Assembly: GCA_020744225.1 (NCBI GenBank)
Contig: JAGMWG010000008.1
Coordinates: 310,001 to 374,000, forward strand
Reading direction: 5' to 3'
DNA from: Paraphoma chrysanthemicola
Lineage: Eukaryota; Ascomycota; Dothideomycetes; Pleosporales; Phaeosphaeriaceae
Length of the DNA stretch: 64,000 bases
The position numbers and the translations under genes were made by a program. A model generated the notes under the pieces. The model had not been told where the DNA came from. It worked only from the letters and a program-made list of their open reading frames with translations, and did not search any database. Shown piece by piece: positions 18,662 through 30,531 of the stretch (position 1 is the stretch's first letter; the number at the start of each line of letters is the position of its first letter).

Positions 18662-20312
18662 TGTGAATGTGCTTTGTGTGGTAGACTGTGGAAACGATGT
18701 GGCAGAGTGGGAGGCGGTCTGGTGAGAGCAATTGGCGGAGTAAGGACCGCGCGGGAGACGTTGGAAGGATCGTAATCTCTCGGTAGCTTTCGATGCACGG
18801 TTTTGCCTAGCTGCAAAGTCTAGAGGTTGATGGTGCGTGGTGATGCTCCTCGGCAACTTTTTCGACGATGCGATGAGAGGACGGCTCCAACCCGAAGCGG
18901 CCTAGCCTCTTGCGGAGCTTCGGGAGTGTCCAGATTGCCAAACGCTCACAGAGTCGCCATGATAAGCACGCACCAACATCACCAAAGGATATTGTTCCTT
19001 TGCACATTGCCGTGGCCGCGGCGTGATTTCATATGTCTATGAAACTCACGTTGCACATGGACCTTCAATCCATAGGACAACGCAGCTCCTGTCATGACTG
19101 ATGCCCGACTTAACACTTCGTGCTTAATTTGAATTCCATTGACATTTCGCAGATGGTCATGTAGCTCAATAACGTGGAATGGCGGTGAGATCTGTTATTA
19201 TGTCTCGACAACAAAATTATGCAGGCTCCCTTCCGACCTTTCAACCAATGCCGCTTCCCGGTGTGCCGATTGTCTGTCTCGCGATCGTGCTTAGGATTTC
19301 CATTCTCTGAAGGCGTCGAGCGTCCGTTCCTCAGCTATTGATGAGTCGAACACGGCGCGGCTGTCCTGCTCCCGATGCGCTGCTACCTTTGCATGTACGA
19401 CACCAACCAGTCGGGTAAGACGATACGTCGGCTGTCCTCCGATTGACATTTGCCTCAAATAGGCTCCGCAATTACAAGCTTATCTATTGCAACCAACTGA
19501 ATTGCACCATCATGCATCCATTCTTGCCTCAATCATCTCTTCAAGTTTTGCCAAATCATTCGGTCTTCGATCGAACGTTTACACCTTGTCTTTTCCTTTG
19601 TAAGGCTGTTTCGTGAACATTAGATGCCAAGGAAGTACTGCTCGTTCGTTCGTTAATTTCTTGATTTCCTAGTTGTACGAAGCATAGCAATGCACATCCT
19701 GCGGCTGGTTTATCACCACCCGCGAAGCTGCTGCGACCATGCGTAACGCTCATCTCAAGCGAGTATCGTTCAGTCGGCTACACACTGACAGTCTGTGCTC
19801 GGAGCTTCCGGACCACAGTTTCGGGCCAGAATTGAGGCATGATACCGTTAAAAAGCATCTTCATCTTTGTTCGCCCACTTTCCACTCGGTCGCTTGCGTT
19901 TGCCAGCTCTTCAACCCCGACGGGAGGCAGGCTTACGGACAGTCGACTTGAGCACCTCTCCGGCCGGGGAAGGGAAGTCGACATGCCTACAGCAGTCCTG
20001 ATTCAGATGCATCTCAGCGCCGTTTGGATGGGTCAACTCACCGCTTTGCTCTCAAGAATTCATGTATGTCTTGCTGAGAAGTATTTAACGTTGTCTACAA
20101 ATCAGTCTACAAATCAGTCTACAAATCAGTCTACAAGCACTTTTGTTTGACGCAACCAACAAGGCAATATATCTTCCAGGGAAAACACCAGCTGTAACAA
20201 GAACACGAAACCCGAACCCACTCATACCTTGACAAGGTCCAGTTGCAGGTCGACAAGAGACCAGGTGTTGAACTCTTGACAACTCAAGTGTGCTAAACAA
20301 ACGGCCAACAAT
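18662..20312. other. Intergenic, 1651 bp
   Basis: No gene supported; the frames of 60-100 codons have random composition. It contains a 12-bp tandem repeat near its downstream end (listed separately). Confidence 0.5.
20093..20136. repeat. 12-bp minisatellite, 3.7 copies
   Basis: GTCTACAAATCA is repeated head to tail three full times plus 8 bp with no mismatch. It lies 177 bp upstream of the inferred start of the DUF7587-like gene, so copy-number change could alter its promoter. Confidence 0.9.
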
Positions 20313-20911
20313 ATGACAAGTATACAAGCTCTTGATCCATGGATTGAAACATACTAACACAACACCCAGCACTCTTTACACTCCACCAAGCTGCTTCACA
20401 TCCCCTATCGCCACCGTCCCCAGCCTCCGCACCAACCGCCATCCCACCTCTCGTCTACCGCGTGCATCGCGCGTCCGCTCAGACCCGCTACTCCTTCTCC
20501 ACGGGCTTCAGCGCGAAGAATCAGACAACCATTCTCAACTACACTTCCGCCCTCTCCCGCTTCGGCCTCGCCCACTTGCACCACCAGACCAACATATCCT
20601 CGCCCTTCATCAGTGTGTACGACACACTGTCCCATGCCGAATCCGTCGCCAAGCACTTTGCCCAAAAGTACGGCGAAGACACCTTTGTTGTGACAGTGGA
20701 TACACGGCATTTTGCGCGCGGGCCCGTGTTCCGTGCGGCGGATCTGCTCAAGGAGAGTGGTGCAAAGGACGGCGAGACGGACGAGTGGTTGCATTGGGGA
20801 GAATATCTGGTCATGTATCGTATTCCGGCGCAGGCGATTCGGGATCAGACGCCAGTGGCGAGGGGCGAGGATCAGAAGTGGAGGACTGTGGGCATGATTG
20901 GCAAACCTTGA
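20313..20911 (+). CDS. DUF7587-like protein with a 7-nt first coding exon
   Basis: Inferred exons are 20313-20319 (ATGACAA) and 20370-20911, split by a 50-nt intron (GTATAC donor, ATACTAAC branch, CCCAG acceptor); 182 aa, frame intact. The main exon shows the DUF7587 pattern common in Pezizomycotina. It has an N-terminal 'LVYRVHRASAQTRYS' (R-x-V-H-type strand), 'FGLAHLHHQTNISSPFISVY', 'HAESVAKHFAQKYGED' and 'VVTVDTRHF', then the C-terminal 'EWLHWGEYLVMYRIPAQAIR'. The domain is thought to be an ART-like fold in some annotations; no function is established. The open frame without a usable ATG plus the perfect branch/acceptor is why I propose the micro-exon. It needs RNA evidence. Confidence 0.6.
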
Positions 20912-21045
20912 CGGAAGAGTTGATAGCGGAGTGTTGAGACTTGTATGTAGCGTTGTGGGTCTGGAATACGATGCTCTCTCAGTCAATGATCTTGGCAGGT
21001 TGAAGTGGTGGAATCAGTGTTGGGGTATAGCGCGATTATACAGAG

Positions 21046-21516
21046 TTAGAATAGTCCCAACTCAATCACCTTCATATCCTCGCTCTGCCATTCAAATGCG
21101 CCCCAAACATCTTGACCCTCGTTGATTTTCCGCTTGGTGCGCCCAGAAATAATCTCGCTTCCACGTCGTTCGGGAGCTGCGGCGCGTGCCTTCGGCGCCT
21201 CCTCACGCTCCGCTCTGGGACCGCGACCCGTAGTTGCTCCCACGCACCAAATAGCGCCAACACGCATCCACGTTGGGAACAAAACTGCCCAGCTCTTCAA
21301 AGATGCCTCCTCTATTCGCTTTGTGGGTTCATCTTCCTGTAGCGTGTGCGGAATAGGACGTTTCTTCGGCTTCAGCAAAACCAAAGTACTCGTGCGATTA
21401 AAAGGTGTAGGCCGTTTGTGGTCTCGTGTGTGCGGAACAAAGTTAATCTGGAGCTCTGGGTCGCGGCGGCAGGCAGAGCGCGATGAGGAAGCAGAAGTCG
21501 ATGTTGAGAAGGACAT
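21046..21516 (-). CDS. Hypothetical basic protein, possibly mitochondrial, 156 aa
   Basis: A single exon on the minus strand from ATG 21516 (an upstream non-ATG extension exists). The N-terminus is Ser/Thr/Arg-rich with no acids for about 18 residues (MSFSTSTSASSSRSACRR), which could be a mitochondrial presequence. The body is Arg/Lys/Pro-rich with an aromatic segment (LKSWAVLFPTWMRVGAIWCV) and ends 'VWGAFEWQSEDMKVIELGLF'. I do not recognise a family. The gene is convergent with the DUF7587-like gene, 134 bp apart. Confidence 0.45.
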   Translation of the reverse strand: MSFSTSTSASSSRSACRRDPELQINFVPHTRDHKRPTPFNRTSTLVLLKPKKRPIPHTLQEDEPTKRIEEASLKSWAVLFPTWMRVGAIWCVGATTGRGPRAEREEAPKARAAAPERRGSEIISGRTKRKINEGQDVWGAFEWQSEDMKVIELGLF

Positions 21517-21833
21517 CTTCCGAGTCAAAGGTGGTGTTTATCATCGAGATGTGGGGAATGCTTTAAGTAGCGTCTGATTCTTGTTGTGTGCTCGTGATTT
21601 GTGTTTGAAGGGATGAATAAGTGGCAAAAAGACGAGGACGGATTTTATTTAGTAGGCTGTTTAGCGTCAAATTGGATTTGTGGGCGGGGTGGATGGGTTG
21701 GGGGTAAGTCCCATGGTTGATGAAGGGACGGCGTATCTGGTAGCGGGAGCAAGCGTCGTACGTACCGTCAATATATCTACTTGCGTATTGCAGCTGAGTA
21801 CAGAACCTTAGAGTCCTTACGTATTGCTACTCA
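21517..21833. other. Intergenic, 317 bp
   Basis: Spacer upstream of the minus-strand gene at 21516 and downstream of the copper-transporter gene. No motif identified. Confidence 0.4.
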
Positions 21834-22570
21834 CTAAGAATGACATGCGTCCTCGGCCAAGCTCATAGACCCTCTGCTGTATCTTCCGAAAACCAACTCA
21901 CCCAGTAGCACGCTGCCAGTCACTGCGAAAAGAAAGCCAACATTGTAGGACATGACCGCAAGCATTCTAGATCAGTGTTAGCGCCGATACCTGACGGATC
22001 ATAGGGCAGCGTCACTTACAAAATGTAGCCAAGAAGGGCTCGTATGAACTCGAGCGCTGCACTGATGCCGTCCCTCTTTAGACTCCAGGGTGCGTTGGGT
22101 ACCAAAAGGCGGCGCGATCTTCCCAGACGTGGCTTGGTATCTTCCTCGTCAGAATGTGTTGTTCGCACAGCTGGACTAAGGGGCTCAGTCTCCTGGCCTT
22201 GTGGTTCTTCTAGTCTGACCGGCTGTGGACGTAGAGCACGACTCCACTGCCGCGCGTGACCGCGAAGGCTATGGTCTGATGGCTTCTCAGTGCCGTCACT
22301 GGATGCGGTGCTTCTACCGAAGATGCGCTCCGCTTTCCACTTGCGTTCGAGCTGAATTTTGAGCGCTCCAAGAAAGCGATTCATCATGCCGAGGCAGAAA
22401 AGGAACAAGATTGTCAAGAAGTATGTGGCTGCTGAGGTGGTGGTCCAATCCGTAAACCACAACGTAACGCGAGTGCTGGCGGAGAAGGTTGAAGACATGC
22501 CAGGCATCGACTTCATTGTTGATATAGGACCAGCAGATGGGGTGCCCAAAGATGGCGTTGCCATGTTCAT
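21834..22570 (-). CDS. Ctr-family copper transporter
   Basis: Two exons on the minus strand: 22020-22570 and 21834-21966. The 53-nt intron is GTAAGT...GCGCTAACACTGATCTAG; 227 aa. The N-terminus is Met-rich (MNMATPS...STMKSMPGMSSTF), as in copper-binding extracellular Mets motifs. TM1 is 'LWFTDWTTTSAATYFLTILF', followed by a long Ser/Arg/Glu-rich cytosolic loop. TM2/TM3 include 'LLGYILMLAVMSYNVGFLFA', which carries the M-x3-M copper-pore motif, and 'VTGSVLLGELVFGR', with the G-x3-G packing motif across the exon junction. Ctr proteins are trimeric Cu(I) channels in plasma or vacuole membrane. The absence of a His/Cys-rich tail fits either location. The start is the first ATG. Confidence 0.9.
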
Positions 22571-23838
22571 ATTCACTTTGTGGAGTATGTGCGTGAGAAG
22601 CGACTGAATGCCCTGGCTATGGTTGCCGAAAAGCAGCGTGTGAGTCGAAGGGTGTAGTGAACTGATGGTCTGGCAGCGGTCAAATGGTTGCGAGCGTCTA
22701 GCTGTCTAATGATGATTGATTGAAGTACAGCAGGATGTAGCTGGCGCCATTGATGCTGCGAGCACCCTAGTGTGCTCGCATGGGTCGCGTTGGCCATTGA
22801 GCAAGTTTGAGCGGATAGATGGGGTGAAGTACAAGGCTACAAGAGGAAGACGTCCCACGACGGATCGATGGATGTGTCTCGAAAGAAGAACCACTGTAGT
22901 CATATGCGACTTCGTTGTGGGATAAGAAGACATGGACATTCTGGATAGAAGAGGTGTGACGTTGAAGCCATCCAATCAGGTCGCCGTCCCACCTCATCTG
23001 ACCTCGCGACGAGGCTGACGCGACCAGAGGTGCCGGCACACAAGCCGCACGCCACTCGACTGCCGTGGCCCCAGGGCCGCATTCGCACATGAAAGTGCTC
23101 CGCTGGGTGTTTCAGGGCCGTGCATCGATCTCAGAGGGTGGATGAATGCTTTCCAGGATCAGGACGTGCAAGCGGAGGTTGCCGCACGCACACGGCATGC
23201 ATGGCCCACAGCGAGGCCGAGCACTGCGGGAGATGTGCAGCCCTTTTTGGAGACGGCCCAATCGTCGTGGGGACGCATGCGCCGGTCAGCTACAACGGCA
23301 CCGCAGCGGACACTGCAAGTGCAAGATATAGACGTCGCACAAGACACCAGCTCCTGTTACAGACTGGTGGGTGGTGCAGCGGAGAGGGCAGTGGCACAGG
23401 TATGCGGCGACGTTGTTGTGCAATGGAAGCCGAGCGTGGTGGCCGGGGATGCCTGCCAGCTTTCGCGTAGGCGCGACATGGACATATGCCAGCCCGTGCA
23501 CAGAGCTGCTGCAGGAACCGGGTCGCAAAGTTGGCCATGTTTTGCCAGAGACGACTCGGGCAGCGCAGTAATCCACAATCCAGCACAATAATTCTCCTTG
23601 ACGCGCTCCATTGTGCCCTCCAGCGCCCACTGACTCGGCTCGCCGCGACACTCTCTCGCTGACACGTGCCCCGCTCCAAGGTTTGCTGGTGGGTTTGGGG
23701 AAGCACATGCATCCAGGGGCATCGCCGCACACAATCGCATAGCGAAACACGCACACACGACCACCGCCCTGTGCCCTCCGCCTGCTCGTGATGCACGCTC
23801 GCCGACTCCCTTCACGATAGCCCGACACGACTGGTGCC
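22571..23838. other. Intergenic, 1268 bp, between divergent CTR and DOCK genes
   Basis: High-GC with many short overlapping frames on both strands, none with protein-like composition. It must contain the promoters of the Ctr transporter and the DOCK gene. I saw no clear TATA box. Confidence 0.5.
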
Positions 23839-26800
23839 ATGCCGAGCTGGCGGCCTCTCCCGCGAATCGCCTTCGCAGTATGCACGTTTCCCTTCCAGCC
23901 CTCGTCGCCCGCAGACCTGCCCCTCGAGATTGGCGACGAGCTGTACATCATTGAGCAGGGCGGCCGCGACGGCGCCTGGTACCGCGGCTACCTCGTCGCG
24001 CCGCCGTCGCTGCTGGCCGGGCTCACGAGCGTCAAGGGCCAGACGCTCGAGGCGCGCGTCTTCTCGGGCATCTTCCCGCGCAGCTGCGTCGAGGTGCGCG
24101 AGGTGCTGGGCGAGGGCAAGAGCGACGCCGGCCACGACACCCAGCTGGAGCGCGTGAGCTCGCTCGACCACACCAACGGCATTGTCACGCCCACCGAGAG
24201 CACCCGCGCCACCTCGCCCGCCGCAAAGACGACGACCACCACGACCAACACAACCACCACCGCCGCGCCGCGTCCCAGGCCCGCAGAGCCTCCAAGCACG
24301 ATGCCGTCTCCGCCCTCCCCTCGTCGGCCTCGCGCCCGCTGTCGCGCCGCAGATCGACCAGGAAGCGCGCCGGCAGCCACACGTCTCAGTGGACCGCCCG
24401 CGAGGAGCACCTCCACCAGCTCATGCTACCACTATCGCCCGTCTCCGACCCCAATGCCCCGCGCCCGCCCGCCCCTGTGCCCATGCTCAAGATTGGCGAC
24501 GAGACGCCGACCTCGGCCCAGGAGCCGCTGGTCGACGAGATTGCCTCGTGTCTGCGCGAGTGGCACTCGACCAAGGTGCACGAGCTGCTGCTTGCGCGCA
24601 GATATGGCTCCCTCGACAGCATGTCGGCCCTCGTCAACCGCCTGGACACGGCGCGCCGACAGCTGCTGCACAAGGTGCTCACCGCAAAAGAGCTGGACAA
24701 GGTGCGCGAGGCCACCGTGTGGGATCTCGTCGCCGGCAACAAGATGCTGTGCGGGGACGTCATCGTGCGGAGTCCCTCACAGCGCGGGCGCATCCTGACG
24801 GGCGACGACTCGGCCATTGAGGTCACCAAGCTGCAGTCCATGATGAGCCTCCTCGAGAGCCGCCCCACCCCGCAGGCCGACGAGCACAACCTGCACCATC
24901 TGTTTGTGAGCCTCAGACACGTTACAGGCGATGTCGTGACGGGAGCCGCCCAAGTCAGCATGCACTTGTGTCTGAAGGCGCCCGGGAGCGCCCCGCAGCC
25001 GCTTTCTGAAGCCTACTCGTTCGATCTGACGGCGCGAGACGGCTCGCCGGCCACGCTCGCCGGCGACAAACTGCGGTCGCTGCTTGTGGACCTTAGCTCA
25101 ACTGACGTTGGCGAAGGCGCCGGCTCTGGCTCCAGTCTCTACCTTGTCTTCAGGCTCATGATTAACGAGCCTCTGCGAATAGGGGCTGCCGGGGAAAAGC
25201 CGGGCGCCCAAAAAGAGAGCAGCTCCACCAACGGTGCGGGCGTGCAACCCTCGCAGTACGGAAGCATCAAGGGCGGTAGACGCAGTGTCATGTTTGGCTC
25301 GAAGCGGAAAGAGTCGACCAATTCTAGGCACACCGATTCCTCTTCGGGCTCCCGACTGACGAGCTCAGACCTCATTCGATCCCAAAACTCCGACGAGCGG
25401 CCGGCATCAGCAGCTACACGCCCACGAGCACAGTCCAAGGACCAAAAGACTCTCAAAAGATGCATTGCGGTGGGAGTACTCCATGCAAACCAGGTGTTGC
25501 GCAGCGAGGTCGAAACTGATCAACCCGTCACTTTGTGGACCACGGCAACGCACTTTGATGAGCTATCAAACGATGACACGGGCTGGGACTCGTTGCTCTC
25601 CGAGGTGTACCCAAGCCCTAGCGGAAAGTACAAGCGTAACACGCCCGTACGGCAACTCACTGTGCATCTCAAGGGCTTTGTTCACCCAGACGCGGAAAGT
25701 CTCATTGAGAAAACCCCGACTCTCCTTCACAACATCAAGCAGACACGGAAGATTGGTTTCTCAGGCGCGCCGACCAAAGCCCGAAGCGATATCTACCTAA
25801 CCCTAGTAGAACCCTTCCTTCCGAAGAATGCTTTCTTGGCGCATCCGAAGACTGGCACTGTGCCACTGGTGCAATCATCCCCTATGACCAACTTGCAACT
25901 CACCATTGAAGTCCGAAAGAGCTCTGGTGAGCGCATAGAAGGATGCATATATCCGTCAGCCAACAGCGCCGGGCACACAGCTTGGCGGACAACAGCAGTA
26001 GAACGAGGTGAAGGCTGGAATTCGACCATTCGACTTGCAATTGACCCGCAAGATGTCCCTGGTTCTCACCTGGTTATGAGCGTCGCTGACGCCCCTGGCT
26101 TCCCATTCGCGCTCTGCTGGATGCCACTCTGGAATCAGGATGCTTTCACACGTGACGGCGATCATGCGCTGACGTTGTACCGCTACGACGAGTACACCTC
26201 CGGCATGATCGCCGGGAAGGGCGCCTATCTCGGTCTACCCTGGACTGTGAAGAAGAAGGACGAACACGTCATGGGCCCAATGGCGGCAGTACATCTCCAG
26301 ACGTTCTTGTGCAGCACCAAGTATTCGCAGGATCCAACTATTCTCGGCCTTATTAGATGGCAGGACCAACCACCAGGTGAGCTTGTTGGTCTGTTGAAGC
26401 GATTCAACTTTGTACCCGAAATCGAGATTGTCAAATTGCTCGATGAGGTGTTTGACGCTCTGTTCGCCATCCAGAGTCATTATGCTGGCAGTGATGAATA
26501 CGAGGATCTCGTCTTTAGTGCTCTAGTCATCGTCTTTGGCATTGTCCATGACCGCCGTTTCAACCTCGAGCCGCTCGTTGACCATTATGCTCGGACCAAA
26601 ATTTTCCACTCTCTGGTTACGTCATGCTTGATGCAGAGCTACGGCCGCCTACTGGCCAAACCGACTGATCCAGAGTATTCTCGCCGGCTCCGTGCGACGA
26701 TCAAGGTTGGCAAGCTTATCATGAAGTTCTTGGTCAATGCTCGCGAGAAGCAAAAGGCGAAGGAAGAGAGCATCGGCATCAAGGACCGGGTTCAATTCAG

Positions 26801-29800
26801 CAGAGAGATGAAGGTCCTCTTCACCTCTCTAGAAGCTCTTATGAAGAACCCGTCGCCAGTATTGATCGGCACCAAGACACTACTAGTGCAAAATTTCCAC
26901 TCGTGGTTGCCAGAACTTGATGGATGTATGCCCGCAATGGACGTGTTCAAGCTAACTCAAAGCTTCATCGAATCATGTGCGGGAGTACAGGGTAAGCTCG
27001 TCCTGTACAAACTGCTGCTGATCCACCACCTCTCAGATCTTGAAATTTTCCGAGCGCCAGAAGTCCGTCAGCTCCTGCTAGTAAACACGTCGAAATGGCT
27101 TGCGCCATACTGGGGCAAAGTCGACCACGTTACAGACCAGTGGAGAGATCAAGTGCGCCTTTGCTGCTCTGTGGTGGCTTCGCAGGTAGAGGAGCTGGGA
27201 CAAGAAGCGTGCGAATACCTGGCGAAGCTGGTAGACTCTTATCGCGCAATCCAGGCTACACCGCGAACAGCCAAGAAAACCCTTTCGCTCTTGTTTCCGA
27301 CCGCGTATCCATTCCAGTCACGACCAGTTGCTAAAGAGACGACCTTCGACGAGGCCTTGGCTGAAATTTCCGCCGTCCTTGCAGCAATGTCGAGCTTACC
27401 TGCGCTTGTTTATCTTGACAAGACCAAGGACGATACACCGGAATTCTTGTTCTCTGTCCTCCAAGTATACATCTCGATATTGGACTGTGAAGCATACCCG
27501 AGGTCTTGGTTGAGCGTGCACATCTACCACCACAAAGCCACCATGCGCGCACTGGAGAAATTATTCAATATCCTCGTGGACGCGTTCCTTCCTTTGCCAG
27601 ATGAGGCTGATTCTTTCAATACCGAGTTATGGAGAGCATTTTTCGATGCATTACTCAAACTTGTAGGAAGCGATGCACTTGCGCTGGAGACGTTTCCTGA
27701 ACAGAAGAGACGAGCCGTCTGGAAGATAGCCGGTGACGTCCGCGAGCATGGCGCCGAACTACTCCAACGCAGCTGGGAAGCGATAGGGTGGGAGACGAGT
27801 GCTGAAGAGAAGAGTCGATACGCACTTGACAAGATGGGCGGATTCCAGGTGCAATATGTCCCAGGTCTGGTTGCACCAATCGTTGAGTTGTGCCTCAGCG
27901 TGCACGAAGGCCTGCGGAGCGTGGCTATTGAGGTTCTCCAAACTATGATTTTGAGCGAGTGGACGCTCAGTGAAGACCTTTCGCTCATACAAGCCGAAAT
28001 GATCGACTGCTTAGATCACCTTTTCAAGACAAAGCACCTTACCGAGGCAGTCTTGCAGAAACACTTCATTCAGGAGCTTGTGGAGTTGTTTGAGCCACTG
28101 GCACAAGATCCAGAGGAACCGATATTAGCAGCACTCAAGAATCTAATTTCGACCATTGACGAGTTGCTCGACCTACTCGTCGCAGTACATAGCACAGAAG
28201 CGACTGGAGAGATCTTCCACATCATGGACACGCTGCATCTCATGGAGTTCTTAAAGGACATGCAGAAAGAGGACATCTACATCCGCTATGTTCATCAGCT
28301 GGTTGCATTACAGGCAGAGGCGCAGAACTTCACAGAAGCCGGCTTGGCATTGCGATTGCATGCGGAGCTTTACGAATGGGATCCCAATACCAACGTCGAT
28401 CCTTTGACCGACCCTAGCTTTCCGCCGCAGTCATCATTCGAGCGAAAGGAGCAGTTGTATTTCCAGATGATCGAGCACTACGAGAATGGTCAATCATGGG
28501 ACAATGCGCTTGGTGCCTACACGGAACTTGCAGCACAGTACGAACACAACATCTTTGATTTTGCCAAGCTGGCGCGAACACAACACGCCATGGCCAAAAT
28601 CCACGAAGGCATTGCCAGAGGCGAACGCGCAAATCCGCGCTACTTCCGCGTAGTATACAAAGGTCTCGGTTTCCCTGCTGGGCTCCGCGACAAACAGTTC
28701 ATATTCGAGGGCTCTGCCACTGATCGACTCGCTTCCTTTACTGATCGAATGCAACAACAACATCCTTCGGCGCAAATTCTCAATCCTGGTGCCGAGCAGG
28801 ATCTAGAGGGCCAGTACTTGCAGATATTCCCGGTCAGCCCACAGAAAGATCTCACCCATCCAATCTACCAGCGAGCAAAAGTATCGCAATCCGTGCGAGA
28901 CTTCTACCTATTGTCTCGGCCGTCCCACTTTACTTCCGCGTCCCGCCGAGCGCCATCAAATGCAAACACTAAAGAGCCAGCTGTAGAGAAGACTGTCTAC
29001 ACGACTGCCGAGACATTTCCCACGATTCTGCGGCGGACCGAGATCATTGCGGTGGGTAACGTCACTCTCACCCCTCTTCAGGCGGCCATTGAGCGGACTT
29101 CGCGCAAGACTGTCGAGCTGATTGCAATGGAGAAGAAGATCACAGACGGTGATGACACGGCGTTCAACAGTCTCACCCAGGAGCTCATGTATGCTGTCGA
29201 CACAGCATCGGACAGCTGTGTTGCCAACTACCATGAATTACTACCACTTCCACAAGATCCAGAGGAAGCCGAAGCGGAGACGGAACCTGGGCAGAAGCTA
29301 AATCCATTGGAAAATGCCTTGCGCGTGACGCTTGTAGATTACGCCCTCGTTATCCGTCGTTGTTTGGCACTCTATGTCAGGCCTGCTCAGCAAGCCACCA
29401 AAGCAGACTTGACTCAACGTATGTCCACCTAGTCCTGCCAACACGATCTGACTGACGACCATACAGGCTTCGAGGCAGCGTTCTTCCGGGAACTCTCAGT
29501 TTTGACCCCAGTCAACATGGCACCAACCATGCGATCACCCACAGGCTCGTGGCTCGTAGCAGCTGTCTCGCGGTCGCAGGTTGCGAGTCCGACACCAGAC
29601 AACCAGCATTTGAACGGCGATCGAGTGGCTTCACCTGCGCCACATGGTAGACCAGCTCGACAAGACAAGAAAAGGCTGAGCCTGGCCTTTCTTACAAAGG
29701 GCGTTCTAGACAAGGACAAGGACGCGAAAATTGACAAGCCCGTGGCAGAGGACAACGACGCGTCGTCCATTTCTACATCGACACGTAGCACTAGTAAAGA

Positions 29801-30113
29801 GATCAGTCGCCATCGACTGAGCCTGAGCTTCCTGCACCAAACTCCCGCAACTCCCAATTCGCCGGCACCCGAGGCGCTTCCCGCATTCGCGGCACCGAGC
29901 AACATTAGCCATTCTAATCTCAGCCAAGCCAGTCTGGGACGTACGCCGAGTAAAAGCAAGCGTCCAGAGACGAGCAAGAGTGGAAAGAGTGGAAAGAGCG
30001 AGGCAAGCCGCACTGGAAGTGTGAAGAAGCGGCTGAGCTTCATGAGCATCTCTAAAAAAGGGAGCAAGAGCAGTGTCAGAGGCAAGCCGCATGACACGCT
30101 GATGGAGGAGTGA
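23839..30113 (+). CDS. DCK1: DOCK-family guanine-nucleotide exchange factor (SH3 + DHR-1/C2 + DHR-2)
   Basis: Start ATG is 23839. The N-terminal SH3-like domain is 23.87-24.11 kb ('ELYIIEQGGRDGAWYRGYLV', 'FSGIFPRSCVEV'). The frame then changes from 23839-phase to the phase of the main exon between 24154 and 24279. One intron could explain this: a GTGAGC donor at 24154 with an acceptor ending at 24200 or 24278. The main exon runs to 29418. A 48-nt intron 29419-29466 (GTATGT...ATACAG) joins exon 29467-30113. Total length is about 2,030-2,060 aa. DHR-1/C2 lies around 25.79-26.2 kb ('RSDIYLTLVEPFLPKNAFL'), DHR-2/DOCKER around 28.2-29.4 kb ('GLRDKQFIFEGSATDRLASF'). The Ser/Lys-rich tail is disordered. 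DOCK proteins with ELMO-type partners activate Rho/Rac GTPases; yeast Dck1 acts in actin and cell-wall signalling. Confidence 0.92.
29419..29466 (+). other. Intron near the 3' end of the DOCK gene
   Basis: GTATGT donor and ATACAG acceptor, 48 nt, phase 1. Without splicing the protein would stop at 29432; with it the frame continues into 'FEAAFFRELSVLTPVNMA' and a further 215 codons. Confidence 0.8.
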
Positions 30114-30531
30114 AGTATTTTGCAATTGTTTTGTACATGTTTTGTTTGTTATTGCGAGCGTGCACGATCGCTCAGTAATGCTTGGATACTCGCAAGCTCG
30201 GAGGATTTGTTCGAGGTCGGTGTTGGTGCCATGTATGCCTTGCCACCAGGCGTCCAGTGCCATTTTCTTGTACAATATGTAGACATGTTGGTTCTTCTCA
30301 TATACCCAAACAAGTTTCAATTTTTTGGCACGACTGCCACCCCACCAAGCTTGTTCCGCGATGATGGAGAGGTAGCTTCTGCTGACTACTAGCGGCAGAT
30401 TCCACTTTAGTTCCGCAATAAAGAGGCCCGTGCTATCGATAACACTAAAAAAAGTTCGGGCGCTGCTGAATTTACCACTGGCCATCGCGAGTGCGCATTG
30501 CGAAGGGACGACTGCAACCTGGACCGCCACA
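30114..30531. other. Intergenic, 418 bp
   Basis: 3' flank of the DOCK gene and promoter of RRP12. A short A-run (ctaaaaaaag, near 30447) is the only notable feature. Confidence 0.5.

Noticed and set aside
23142..23951. Overlapping frames of 149-221 codons on both strands before the DOCK gene
   Set aside because: High GC lowers stop-codon frequency here; all frames have Arg/Cys/His-rich noise composition.
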